NCBI RefSeq assembly: GCF_028885415.1
Contig: NZ_CP118527.1
Span: 186,001-250,000 of the forward strand
Reading direction: 5' to 3'
Length of the DNA: 64,000 nucleotides
From: Streptomyces coeruleorubidus
GTDB lineage: Bacteria; Actinomycetota; Actinomycetes; Streptomycetales; Streptomycetaceae
Below, in pieces: positions 8,168-18,290 of this stretch; position 1 is the first letter of the stretch; every line of letters begins with the position of its first letter. The notes below the pieces were generated by a model that worked only from the letters and a program-made list of their open reading frames with translations, was not told the origin of the DNA and did not search any database. A program made the translations under genes and the position numbers.

Positions 8168-8914
8168 ATGCGGGCAGACGTACACCAAGTCGCGGACGGC
8201 ACCTACTTGGTGCACGGCTCCCACACCAACTGGGTGATCCTCGCGGAGGGGGACGCCGTCACGCTGGTCGACACCGGCTACCCCGGTGACCGCGAGCGGC
8301 TCCTCGCCTCGCTCGCGCAGGTGGGAAGCTCCCCGGAGGCGGTCGCGGCGGTGCTGATCACGCACGCGCACAACGACCACCTGGGTTCCGCCGAGTACCT
8401 GCGCGCCGCGTACGACACGCCCGTGTACCTGCACGAGGCCGAAGTCCCGCACGCGCGACGGGAGTTCCTGCACCAGGTGTCCGTCGGGACGGTGCTGAGG
8501 AACAGCTGGCGGCCGGGTGTGCTGCCGTGGGTGGTGCACGCGCTGCGCTCCGGCGGCACGACGCACAACCCGGTCACGGCCCCCGAGCCGTTCCCGGGAA
8601 CGGGCGCCCTGGACCTGCCCGGGCGGCCCGTGCCGGTGCACACGCCGGGCCACACCGACGGGCACTGCGCCTACCACCTGCCGGGCACCGGCGTGCTCGT
8701 CTCCGGCGACGCCCTGGTCAGCGGGCACGCCACCTCGCGGTTCGAGGGGCCGCAGCTGCTGCCGGACATGTTCCACCACGAGCGCCCGCGTGCCGTGGCC
8801 TCCCTGGACGTCCTCGCGGAGCTGGAGGGCGAGCTGCTGCTGCCCGGGCACGGTCCGGTCCACCGCGGCTCGTTGAAGGACGCCGCACACCGGGCCCGGG
8901 AGCGCGCCCTCTAA
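8168..8914 (+). CDS. MBL-fold metallo-hydrolase
   Basis: An intact 248-residue metallo-beta-lactamase-fold enzyme. The metal motif THAHNDHLGSAEYL (HxHxDH) is near residues 60-75. The second-sphere His is in HTPGHTDGHCAYHLPG, the bridging Asp in VSGDALVSGH, and the last His in LLLPGHGPVHRG. It lacks features of ribonucleases or true beta-lactamases and most resembles glyoxalase-II-like or general MBL hydrolases. It is followed 41 bp later by the DUF4032 gene on the same strand. Substrate unknown. Confidence 0.88.
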   Translation: MRADVHQVADGTYLVHGSHTNWVILAEGDAVTLVDTGYPGDRERLLASLAQVGSSPEAVAAVLITHAHNDHLGSAEYLRAAYDTPVYLHEAEVPHARREFLHQVSVGTVLRNSWRPGVLPWVVHALRSGGTTHNPVTAPEPFPGTGALDLPGRPVPVHTPGHTDGHCAYHLPGTGVLVSGDALVSGHATSRFEGPQLLPDMFHHERPRAVASLDVLAELEGELLLPGHGPVHRGSLKDAAHRARERAL

Positions 8915-8955
8915 TCTGAGGTGACGATCAGCGGCGAGACAAGGACACCCGGCTC

Positions 8956-10188
8956 ATGGCACTTCAGATCAGCGCGACCAACCCGGAGCATCCCGCGCTC
9001 TTGCTGGAGCTGCCGTGGGACCTGCCCCTGGAGGAGTGGCCGGAGGAGTACCTGGTGCCGCTGCCGCGCGGTATCTCCCGGCACGTGGTGCGCTACTCCC
9101 GGGCCGGCGACGAGGTGATCGCCGTCAAGGAGCTGGCCGAGCGGCCCGCGCAGCGCGAGTACGGGTTGCTGCGCGACCTGGACCGGATCGGCATCCCGGC
9201 GGTGGACCCGCTGGCCGTGGTCACCGGCCGTACCGACGCCGACGGCGCCCCGCTGGAGAGCGTGCTGATCACCCGGCACCTGGGCGGCTCGATGCCGTAC
9301 CGCTCGATGTTCGAGACGACCATGCGCCCGGCCACCATGCACCGGCTGATGGACGCGCTCGCCGTGCTGCTGGTGCGGCTGCACCTGGCCGGGTTCGCCT
9401 GGGGCGACTGCTCGCTGTCCAACACCCTCTTCCGGCGCGACGCCGGCGCCTACGCCGCGTATCTGGTGGACGCCGAGACCGGTGACCTGCATCCGCAGCT
9501 CAGCTCCGGGCAGCGCGAGTACGACCTGGACCTCGCCCGCGTGAACATCAGCGGGGAGCTGCTGGACCTGGAGGCGTCCGGGGCGCTGCACCCCTCCGTG
9601 GACCCGGTCGAGTTCGGCATGGAGATCTGCGCCCGCTACCGCGGCCTGTGGGACGAACTGACCCGCACCTCCGTCTACCCGGCCGGCAAGCACCACTACA
9701 TAGAACGCCGGATCCGCCGCCTGAACGACCTCGGTTTCGACGTCGCCGAGATGCAGATCGAGCACGCCTCGAACGGCGACACGGTCACCTTCGTGCCCAA
9801 GGTCGTCGACGCGGGCCACCACCAGCGCCAGCTGCTGCGCCTGACCGGGCTCGACGCCGAGGAGAACCAGGCCCGGCGGCTGCTCAACGACCTGGAGAGC
9901 TGGATGGCGACCCAGGACGACTACGCCCCGGGCGACCCCCTCGGCGCCCGCCCGGAGGTACTGGCCCACCGCTGGGTGCGGGAGGTGTTCCGGCCGACCG
10001 TGCGGGCCGTGCCGCCCGAACTGCGCGGCTCCATGGACCCGGCGGAGATCTACCACCAACTCCTCGAACACCGCTGGTACCTGTCCGAGCGGGCCCAGCA
10101 CGACATCGGCATCGAGACGGCGGTCGAGGACTACATCAAGAACATCCTCCCCAAGGCCCGCAAGACGCTTCAGCCGACGGCGGACTGA
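8956..10188 (+). CDS. DUF4032 domain protein with lipopolysaccharide-kinase-like fold
   Basis: An intact 410-residue actinobacterial protein. The N-terminal half resembles a protein-kinase-like (LPS kinase/Rio-type) fold: AVKELAERPAQREYGLL with the expected Lys and Glu, RLHLAGFAWGDCSLSNTLF in place of the catalytic loop, and YLVDAETGDL in place of DFG. The C-terminal half (about 200-400) is DUF4032, including EHASNGDTVTFVPKVVDAGH. So an HGD-type loop is present as WGDCSLSN; activity is possible but untested. ATG 8956 follows AAGGAC. No characterised function known to me. Confidence 0.8.
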   Translation: MALQISATNPEHPALLLELPWDLPLEEWPEEYLVPLPRGISRHVVRYSRAGDEVIAVKELAERPAQREYGLLRDLDRIGIPAVDPLAVVTGRTDADGAPLESVLITRHLGGSMPYRSMFETTMRPATMHRLMDALAVLLVRLHLAGFAWGDCSLSNTLFRRDAGAYAAYLVDAETGDLHPQLSSGQREYDLDLARVNISGELLDLEASGALHPSVDPVEFGMEICARYRGLWDELTRTSVYPAGKHHYIERRIRRLNDLGFDVAEMQIEHASNGDTVTFVPKVVDAGHHQRQLLRLTGLDAEENQARRLLNDLESWMATQDDYAPGDPLGARPEVLAHRWVREVFRPTVRAVPPELRGSMDPAEIYHQLLEHRWYLSERAQHDIGIETAVEDYIKNILPKARKTLQPTAD

Positions 10189-10201
10189 GACGCAGCCTCC
10201 C

Positions 10202-11083
10202 TCACGTGTGGGGGACCACGGCCACCGGGCAGTCCGCGTGGTGCAGCACGCCGTGCGCCACCGAGCCGATCCGGGCGCCGACGGCCGTGCGGTGGGCGCG
10301 CCGGCCGACGACCATCAGCTGGGCCGTCCCGGCCACCGACAGCAGCACCTGGCCGGCGCTGCCCATCTCGACGTGCTCCTCCACCGGCACGGCGGGGAAG
10401 CGCTCCCGCCACGGCCGGATCGCGGCGGCCAGCGCCTTCTTCTCGTACGGCTCCAGTCCCCCGGCCTCGTCGAGGAGCTTCAGCGAGCCGGGGCTGTAGG
10501 CGAACACGGGCGGCAGGGTCCAGGCCCGTACGACCCGTACGGTCGCCCCGCGCGCGGCCGCCGTCTCGAACGCGAACCGGAGCGCGTCGGCGCTGTCCCG
10601 CGGGTCGCCCTGCTGGCCCACGACGATCTCCCGCCCCGCCGCCTCCGGCGAGGGCTGGTCACCGGCCCGGACGAGCACGACGGGCCGAGTGGACTCGGCG
10701 ATGACCTGCTGGCCGACCGAGCCCAGCAGGAAGCCGACGATCGGTCCGTGCCCGCGCGAGCCGAGCACCAGCAGCTCGGCGTCGGCAGCGGCGGCGACCA
10801 GGGTGTCGACGACCGCGCCCTCCACGACGTCGGTGGTCACCTCCAGGTCCGGGTGCCGTTCGGTGACGGTCGCGACGGCCTCGGTCACCGCGCTGTGCAC
10901 CCACTCCGCCTGGCTGTCCGCGTCCCCGGCGATCCCCGCTTCGAGTGCCTCCTGCGGCTGGACCCGCCAGGCGTGCACCACGCGCAGCGGCCGGGCGCGC
11001 CGCACCGCCTCGCGGGCCGCCCAGCCGAGGGCCGCGTGGCTCTCCTGCGATCCGTCGACCCCTGCGGTGATCGGGCGTGTCAT
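10202..11083 (-). CDS. Universal stress protein, tandem UspA domains
   Basis: An intact 293-residue protein with two UspA domains. Domain 1 starts PITAGVDGSQESHAALGWAA and ends with the ATP-binding run LLVLGSRGHGPIVGFLLGSV then STRPVVLVR. Domain 2 starts REIVVGQQGDPRDSADALRF and ends LMVVGRRAHRTAVGARIGSV then CPVAVVPH. The first domain has a full G-2x-G-9x-G(S/T) motif; in the second it is VVGRRAH, less typical. Such dual-domain Usps in actinomycetes belong to dormancy and stress regulons. Divergent from a VOC gene; CTGAG/CTCAG (11110-11124) form a dyad in the 60-bp gap. Confidence 0.9.
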   Translation of the reverse strand: MTRPITAGVDGSQESHAALGWAAREAVRRARPLRVVHAWRVQPQEALEAGIAGDADSQAEWVHSAVTEAVATVTERHPDLEVTTDVVEGAVVDTLVAAAADAELLVLGSRGHGPIVGFLLGSVGQQVIAESTRPVVLVRAGDQPSPEAAGREIVVGQQGDPRDSADALRFAFETAAARGATVRVVRAWTLPPVFAYSPGSLKLLDEAGGLEPYEKKALAAAIRPWRERFPAVPVEEHVEMGSAGQVLLSVAGTAQLMVVGRRAHRTAVGARIGSVAHGVLHHADCPVAVVPHT

Positions 11084-11143
11084 CCGGCTGCCTCCTTGTG
11101 TAACGGTCACTGAGTGCTGCTCAGTCTTCACTACCCTGTCCGC

Positions 11144-11496
11144 ATGTCCTTGGAGTGGCAGCAGTTGATGGTGGACGCGGCCGATCCGGCGGCTCTGGGC
11201 CGCTGGTGGGCCGAGGCGCTGGGCTGGGCGGTGGTGAACGACGACCCCGACGAGTACGAGATCCGGCCCGCTCCGGACCGGCTGCCCGGGCTGCTCTTCG
11301 TGGCCGTGCCGGAGCGCAAGGTGGCCAAGAACCGCCTGCACCTCGACTTCCGGCCCGACGACCAGGAGGCCGAGGTGGCGCGCCTGCTCGCGCTCGGCGC
11401 GCGGCACGCCGACGTCGGCAGGGCGAGCAGTCGTGGGTGACGCTGGCCGACCCGGAGGGCAACGAGTTCTGCGTGCTGAGGGCCCGCCGGAACTGA
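11144..11496 (+). CDS. VOC family (glyoxalase-like) protein, one frameshift
   Basis: A 118-residue VOC-fold protein: LEWQQLMVDAADPAALGRWW, VAKNRLHLDFRPDDQEAEV and WVTLADPEGNEFCVLRARRN are the repeated beta-alpha-beta-beta-beta elements. One base is missing near 11422 (GGCAGGGC where GGCCAGGGC would continue), so the last 24 codons are in another frame. It resembles the DUF-type glyoxalase relatives common in Streptomyces; substrate unknown. Confidence 0.75.
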
Positions 11497-11601
11497 TCTC
11501 CGTATCGGAGCGCGCCACGGCGATCGAACATACGATGGGCCAAGGTCGGCGCGGTGCCCCGGGGCGCCGTGCCGTGAGTCGACCGCCCGGTGTGGGGACG
11601 T

Positions 11602-13272
11602 ATGGCACAGGCCGCCGATGCGGCGCGGACCGTCATCATGACCGTGGACGACGACCCCGGGTCTCCCGGGCCGTGGCCCGGGATCTGAGGCGGCGGTACG
11701 GCGCGTCGTACCGGATCGTGCGCGCGGAGTCCGGCGAGTCCGCGCTCGGCGCGCTGCGGGAGCTGAAGCTGCGCGGCGATCTCGTGGCCGTGATCCTGGC
11801 CGACTACCGGATGCCGCAGATGAACGGCATCGAGTTCCTCGAACAGGCCCTGGACGTCTACCCGGGTGCGCGGCGGGTGCTGCTGACGGCGTACGCGGAC
11901 ACGAACGCGGCGATCGACGCGATCAACGTCGTCGACCTCGACCACTACCTGCTCAAGCCGTGGGACCCGCCCGAGGAGAAGCTCTACCCGGTCCTCGACG
12001 ATCTGCTCCGGGCCTGGCGGGCCGGCGACCACCGGCCCGTGCCCAGCAGAAGGTCGTCGGGCACCGCTGGTCGGCGCGCTCCTCGGACGTCCGGGAGTTC
12101 CTGGCCCGCAACCAGGTGCCGTACCGCTGGTACTCCTCCGACGAGCCGGAGGGACGGCGGCTGCTGGCCGCGGCCGGTGAGGACGGGATGCGGCTGCCGG
12201 TGGTGATCACACCGGACGGGACACCGCTGGTCGAGCCGGAGGCCGTCGACCTCGCCGCCCGGGTCGGGCTGGCGACGACCCCGACGGCAGAGTTCTACGA
12301 CCTGGTCGTGATCGGCGGCGGTCCGGCCGGGCTCGGCGCGGCGGTCTACGGCGCCTCCGGGGGCTGCGGACGGTGCTCGTGGAGCGGTCGGCGACCGGCG
12401 GGCAGGCCGGCAGAGCTCACGCATCGAGAACTACTGGGCTTCCCCGACGGGTGTCGGGAGCCCAGCTCACCGACCGGGCGCGGCGGCAGGCGGCGAAGTT
12501 CGGCGCCGAGATCCTCACCGCACGCGAGGTGACGGCACTGGAGGTCAACGGCGCCGCCCGGATCGTACGGTTCTCGGACGGCTCGGCGATCGCCGCGCAC
12601 AGCGTGATCCTGGCGACCGGCGTGTCCTACCGCCAGTTGGAGGCGCCCGGCTGCGAGGACCTGACCGGGTGCGGGGTGTTCTACGGATCGGCCCTGACGG
12701 AGGCCCCCTCCTGCCAGGGGCAGGACGTGTACATCGTCGGCGGCGCCAACTCCGCCGGGCAGGCTGCGATGTACCTGTCCCGGGGCGCCAAGTCGGTGAC
12801 CCTGCTGGTGCGCGGTGCGTCGCTGGCCGCGTCGATGTCGCACTACCTCATCCAGCAGATCGAGGAGTCCCCCAACATCCAGGTGCGCACCCGCACGGTC
12901 GTCGAGGCCGCGCACGGCGACGGCCGTCTGGAGCAGCTCACCCTGCGGGACGTGGACGGCGGGCAGACCGAACAGGTCGACGCGCAGTGGGTGTTCGTGT
13001 TCATCGGCGCGGCCCCGCTGACCGGCTGGCTGGACGGCACGGTGCTGCGGGACGAACGCGGGTTCATCCTCGCCGGGCCCGACCTGACCTCCGACGGCCG
13101 CCCGCCCGAGGGCTGGGAGCTGGACCGGCCGCCGTACCACCTGGAGACGAATGTGCCGGGCGTGTTCGTGGCGGGCGACGCCCGCTCCGAGTCCGCCAAG
13201 CGGGTCGCGTCCGCCGTCGGAGAGGGAGCCATGGCCGTGATGCTCGTCCACCGGTATCTGGAGCAGTCATGA
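11602..13272 (+). CDS. Response regulator fused to thioredoxin-reductase-like flavoprotein (frameshifted)
   Basis: About 555 residues when repaired. Residues 1-140 are a receiver: MTVDDDP acidic pocket, VILADYRMPQMNGIEF with the phospho-Asp, LLTAYADT, and the lysine in YLLKPWDPP. A middle segment (WSARSSDVREFLARNQVPYR, TPDGTPLVEP) looks like a degenerate thioredoxin-like region. The rest is a TrxR-type FAD/NAD(P)H flavoprotein (DLVVIGGGPAGLGAAVYGAS, VYIVGGANSAGQAAMYLSRG, GVFVAGDARSESAKRVASAV). The usual CxxC redox pair is absent; at its place is CGVFYGSALTEAPSC. Frame breaks lie near 11654, 12046, 12361 and a cluster at 12410-12450. It overlaps the downstream kinase by ATGA. Confidence 0.8.
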
Positions 13273-14692
13273 GCGGGCAGCCCATGCCGTGCGCCCCGCA
13301 GGAGATCGGCTCCCTGTTCCTGTTCGAGAAGCTGACCCCCGAGCAGCTGGGACGGCTGTGCGCCGAGGGGCGCGTGGAGCGGTTCGAGCCCGGCCCCGTG
13401 TACACCGAGGGCGAACCCGCCACCTGCTTCTACGTGATGCTCGAAGGCACGGTCGTGCTGTACCGCCGGGTCGGCGGCGACGACGTGGAGGTGACCCGGA
13501 CCTCCCAACGCGGGGTGTACGCGGGGTCCATGCAGGCCTATCTGGGCGACCGGGGTGCGGCAGGTCTACAACAACTCCATGCGCGTCACCGAGCCGACGC
13601 GGTTCTTCGTGCTGCCCGCCGACACGTTCGCGGGCATCATGCAGGAGTGGTTCCCGATGGCGGTGCATCTGCTGGAGGGGCTCTCTTCGGCTCGAAGAAC
13701 ACCCAGCGGGCCATCGGTCAGCGCGAACGGCTGCTGGCGCTCGCTCGTTGTCCGCCGGTCTCACCCACGAGCTCAACAACCCCGCGGCGGCGGCCGTACG
13801 GGCGACCGCGACGCTGCGGAGCGGGTGGGCAAGATGCGGGTGGGCAAGATGCGGCACAAGCTGGCGGTCATCGCGCAGGGTTCGTACTCCCCCGAGGTCA
13901 TGGCGAACCTCATCGACCTCCAGGAACGCACCGCCGAGCGCGTCGCCAAGGCCCCCACGCTGAGTCCGCTGGAGGCCTCCGACCGGGAGGACGCGCTCAC
14001 CGGCTGGCTCGACGACCACGGCATCGCGGACGGCTGGCGGATCGCGCCCGCCTTCGTCCAGGCCGGTCTCGACGAGGACTGGCTGGACCAGGTGGCCGCG
14101 GCGGTGGACGAGGAGCTCCTGCCGAGCGCGATCGGGTGGCTCAACTACACCGTCGAGACCGAGCTGTTGATGGACGAGATCAACGACTCCACCGCGCGCA
14201 TCTCGCATCTCGTCGACGCGGCCAAGCAGTACTCCCAGCTCGACCGGGCACCCTTCCAGAACGCCGATGTGCACGAACTGAGATCGGCCGGCGGATCAAG
14301 GTCGTCAAGGACTACGACCGGACGCTGCCGAGGATCCCGGCGTACCCGGCGGAACTCAACCAGGTGTGGACGAACCTGATCGACAACGCGGTCTCGGCGA
14401 TGCACAGCGCGGGCGGGAAGGGACACTGACCGTGCGGACGGCCCGGGACCACGACCGGCTGCTGGTGGAGTTCCGGGACACGGCGTCGGTATCCCGGCGC
14501 AGGACCGGGGGCGGATCTTCGACCCGTTTTCACGACGAAGCCGGTGGGTGAGGGGACCGGGCTCGGGCTCGACATCTCCTGGCGGATCGTGGTCAACAAG
14601 CATCACGGGAGCATTCAGGTGGAGTCGGAGCCGGGGACACACGGTTCCAGGTGCTGCTTCCGCTGACAGCGGTGGAGGAGGAGTCGGCATGA
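13269..14692 (+). CDS. Cyclic-nucleotide-domain sensor histidine kinase (heavily frameshifted)
   Basis: A soluble histidine kinase. The CNB domain occupies about residues 10-140 ([39 protein letters not shown]). The phospho-acceptor region reads [20 protein letters not shown] (H-box). The N-box is [19 protein letters not shown], and the G/F-boxes are DTGVGIP-like and [14 protein letters not shown]. No transmembrane segment. At least eight frame breaks occur (for example near 13553, 13685, 13750, 14430, 14485, 14528). A 15-bp tandem duplication lies at about 13826-13855, and some 30 or more bases appear lost near 14281 before the IKVVKDYD stretch. ATGA overlaps on both sides tie it to its neighbours. 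Confidence 0.78.
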
Positions 14693-15040
14693 GTGGCGGG
14701 AACGGGATCGACCCGAGTGTGCCGCCGAGTGGGAGCGGGTGCGCGGAGTGTGATGCGGCCGGGGGGTGGTGGTTCCACCTGCCGGTGTGCGCAGTGCGGG
14801 CACGTGGGGTGTTGTGACAGTTCGCCCGCGAAGCATGCGACGGCTCATTTCAGGGAGTCGGGGCATCCGTTGGTGCAGAGCTTCGAGCCGGGTGAGGGCT
14901 GGTACTGGGACTACTCGACGAACGAGTTGTACGAATCGGGGCCCGAGTTGACTGCGCCGGTGAGTCATCCTGCGGATCAGCCGGTGCCGGGGCCTGCTGG
15001 GCGGGTGCCGGATGATTGGGCGAGGGTTTTGCGGGCCTAG
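14689..15040 (+). CDS. UBP-type zinc finger protein (one frame break)
   Basis: A 117-residue protein with a UBP (ZnF-UBP) zinc finger. Ligands include CAECDAAGGWWFHL, then CAQCGHVGCCDSSPAKHATAHF and ESGHPLVQSFEPGE, ending with YWDYSTNELYESGPEL. A two-base loss near 14781 shifts the frame just before CAQCGH. In eukaryotes this fold binds ubiquitin C-termini; in actinobacteria it is usually encoded beside this same kinase/flavoprotein pair and its ligand is unknown. The ATG overlaps the kinase stop, so the three genes form a tight operon. Confidence 0.82.
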
Positions 15041-15054
15041 GAGCAAGGGTCCCG

Positions 15055-15136
15055 TCGTTTCGTGGCGGCTGCGGGTTGTATGTGGTTGATCGCGCCCACG
15101 CGGCGGAGCCGCATAGAGTCACAGCCCCGCGCCCCT
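15055..15136. repeat. Interspersed intergenic repeat typical of Streptomyces
   Basis: The stretch contains GTTGTATGTGGTTGATCGCG, CCCACGCGGCGGAGCCGCAT and ACAGCCCCGCGCCCCTGA. It matches my memory of a short intergenic element scattered in many Streptomyces chromosomes (…TGTGGCTGGTCGCGCCCACGC… type). It contains the hairpin GCGGC/GCCGC. No second copy lies in this window. Function unknown; may act as a terminator or RNA structure. Confidence 0.5.
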
Positions 15137-15156
15137 GAAAAAAGAAGGTTGGTCCT

Positions 15157-18100
15157 GTGCCGCAGGCTTCATCTGTCACGCCGGTTGTCGGGGGGATGCC
15201 GAACTCACGCGGCTCTCTGCGGTGCTGGAGCGTGCGCGCGGCGGAGAGGCCCGGGCCGTGCTCGTCGCCGGGGACGCCGGGGTGGGCAAGACCCGGCTGC
15301 TGGACGAGGCCGGCGGGCTGGCCGCTGACGCCGGAATGACCGTGGTCACCGGGCACTGCGTGGATCTCGGTGACGTCGGTCTGCCCTATCTGCCCTTCAC
15401 CGAGATCCTGGGCGTGCTCGCCGCCGACGAGCGGTTCGCTGCCGCTCTGGCCGCTCGTCCGTGGTCGAGCGGCTGCTGGGGGCCGGGACCGATTCCGCGC
15501 GGGACGTCGACGGGCGGCTGCGGCTGTTCGAGGGGATGGCGGGGCTGCTGGCCGAGGTGGCGGATGTCGCGCCGCTGTTGCTCGTGCTGGAGGATCTGCA
15601 CTGGGCGGACCAGTCGTCGCGGGATCTGCTGCGGTTTCTGCTCGGCCGGGGTGTTCTGCGGCACCGGCTCGCGGTGTTCGCCTCGTACCGGGCGGACGAT
15701 CTGCACCGTCGTCACCCGCTGCGGCCGCTGCTGGCGGAGCTGATACGGCTGCCCGCCGTGGAGCGGCTGGAGCTGCGGCCGCTGGGCGATTCCGATGTGG
15801 CCCGACTGGTGCGGCAGCTCGAACGGCGTCCGCTGGCGGAGGCCACGGTGCGGCGCATCGTGGAGCGGGCCGAGGGCAACGCCTTCTACGCGGAGGAGTT
15901 GCTCGCGGCGACGGACACGGAGTCCGGTGGAGTGCCCAGCGGGCTCGCCGATGTGCTGCTGATCCGCTTCGAGCAGTTGTCCGACACCACGCAGCAGGTG
16001 CTGCGGACCGCGGCCGTCGCCGGGCGCCGGGTGGAGCACGAGCTGCTGCGGGAGGCGGTCGGGCTTCCCGAGGAGGAGCTGGAGTCGGCGCTGCGGGAGG
16101 CGGTGGGGCGGCAGTTGCTCGTCGCCGGGGACGACGACACGTACTCCTTCCGGCACGCCCTCGCCCGGGAGGCCGTCTACGCCGATCTGCTCCCCGGGGA
16201 GCGGGCGAGGCTGCACGGCGCGTTCGCCCGGCTGCTCGCCGGGCGGGGGCGGGCCGCGAAGAGCGCTGCCGAGCGTGCCCACCACTACCGGGAGAGCCAC
16301 GACCTCGCCGAGGCGCTGGCCGCCTCCCTGGAGGCCGCCGACCACGCCCAGCGGGTGGGTGCGCCGGCCGAGGAGCAGCGGCATCTGGAAGCGGCTCTCG
16401 ACCTGTGGCCGGCGGTGGGTGCCGAGGCGCGGCCCTGCGGCGTCGGGGTCGACCGTGTGACCCTGACGTTGCGGGCCTCGGCGGCGGCCGTGCACGCCGG
16501 GGAGCTGCACCGGGCGGTCTCCCTCACGCGGTCCGCACTGGCGGAGCTCGGCCAGGACGCCGACTCCGAACTCGCCGCCCGGGTCCGCTACACCCTCGCC
16601 GGGAACCTGCTGAGCGTGGACAGCCTGACGTCGGCGTTCGCCTACAGCAGCGAGGCCCTGGCGATGATCCCCGAGGACCCTCCGTCGCGTACGTGGCTGT
16701 GGGCGGCGGCCACGCATGCCATGGCCGCACGCCACGTCGGGAGAACGAGACCGCGCTGCGGGTCGTCCGGCGGGCCCTGGGCGTGGCCGAGGAGCTGGGA
16801 GCGACCGACGCCCAGGCGGACCTGCTGATCTCCCTGGCCGTCTTCGACGGAGGTGGACGGCGCGGTCCCGAGGGCCGTGAGCGGCTGCTGCGGGCCCGGG
16901 AGCTGGCGCGGAGTTCGGGCAACGCGGCCGTGGAGCTGCGTGCCCTGTTCAACCTGGCCATGGGCTGCTACGAGTCCGGTGCGCTGGCGGAGTGCGTGCC
17001 CTGGCTGACGGAGGGCCTGGACCGGGCCCGGCGCGCCGGGCTGCTGTCGTCCCCGTATCCGCTGGAGATGCGGTACCTGCGGTTGCAGGTGCTGCACGTG
17101 CGGGCCGTTGGGACGAGTGTGTGCGGGCGGCGCCGGCCGATGCCGAGGTACTGCCGGCCGCCGGCGGGTACACGGTCGGTCCCGCGCTGTATGTCGCCCT
17201 GGCACGGGGCGACATGGCGGCCGCCGACCGGGCCCGTGCCCTGCTGGAGGGGCCCTTCGACTGGATGGCCACCCTGGTCGCGGGCATCGTGCTCACCGAC
17301 GCCGCGGCGCTGCGCCGTGATCCCGAGGACGCGGTGCGGTGGACGCGGTCCACGGTCGCGGCCCTCACCGACGAGGTGGGCACCCCCCGGACGTCACGGT
17401 CCGGCTCGCCGCCCTGGCGTTGTCCGGGTCGCCGACGCCGCCGCCGAGCCGCGGCCGGCCGGCGACGAGGCGGGGCCCGCCGCTGGACGGACACCGCGGC
17501 CGAACTGGTGGAGCTGGCACGGGCCACCGCCGCCCACAGCGAGGACGGTGCTCCCCAGGGCCCGAAGGACAGGCCTGGCTGGCCCGTGCCGAGGCGGAGT
17601 GGATCCGGGCCGTCTCGGGGCCGGACGCCGAGGCCTGGTCGGAGGCGGTGACGGCGTTCGGCTACGGCGACGTCTACGAGCAGGCGCGCTGCCGGCTGCG
17701 GTACGCCGAGGCCTGGTGGCGGCCGGGCGTCGTGAGGAGGCAGCGGCCGAGGCCCGCGAGGTCCGGGAGACCGCCGACCGTCTCGGCGCCACGCCGCTGC
17801 GGGAGCAGGTGGACGCCCTGGTCCGGCGCGGACGCCTGGCGGACACGCCGGAGACCTACGAGCGCGCCGGTGTGCTCACCGCCCGCGAGCAGGAGGTGCT
17901 GCGGCTGCTCGCGCTCGGCCGCAGCAACGGCAGATCGGCGAGGAGCTGTTCATCACCGGCAAGACGGCGAGCGTCCACGTCTCCAACATCCTCGCCAAGC
18001 TGGGCGCGTCGAGCCGTGGTGAGGCGGTGGCGATCGCCTACCGGGAGGGTCTGATCGCCCCGGAGCCGTCGGCGTCCGGCGTGACCGGCCGCCGCCGGGC

Positions 18101-18290
18101 AGGCCGGGCGAAGCTGGTCGCGTATCCCCGATCCGGGCTAGCGGCTGCCGCAGTCGAGGCTCTCCGGATCGACGGCGTCGGCCATCGCCTGCATCCCTTG
18201 TCGTTGGGGTGCAGGTGGTCGCCGCCGTCGAAGGCGGGGAGGATCCGCTCGGGTCGTAGGGGCTGCGCAGGATGCGGTCGAAGTCGGTGA
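15157..18290 (+). CDS. LAL-type LuxR regulator with AAA ATPase domain (frameshifted)
   Basis: A large ATP-binding LuxR (LAL) transcription factor of about 970 residues. The GTG start at 15157 follows AAGAAGG. Near residue 35 is a Walker A (AGDAGVGKTRLL), then Walker B (LLLVLEDLHWADQSS). The middle is TPR-like helices. The C-terminal LuxR helix-turn-helix reads LTAREQEVLRLLALGRSN, ITGKTASVHVSNILAKLGAS. Seven or more frame breaks occur (for example near 15196, 15465, 16738, 17110, 17395, 17570, 17935). The domain ends near 18060; the present frame then runs into the convergent SGNH gene and stops only at 18290, so the true stop is probably earlier. LAL proteins often control antibiotic or sugar genes; the target is unknown. 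Confidence 0.78.

Noticed and set aside
8911..10101. A 396-codon minus-strand frame opposite DUF4032
   Set aside because: No domain, Gln/Val/His-rich shadow composition; the plus-strand gene has the family motifs.
12600..12760. Flavoprotein as a genuine thioredoxin reductase
   Set aside because: The CxxC redox pair is missing at the expected site even though that stretch is in a clean frame.
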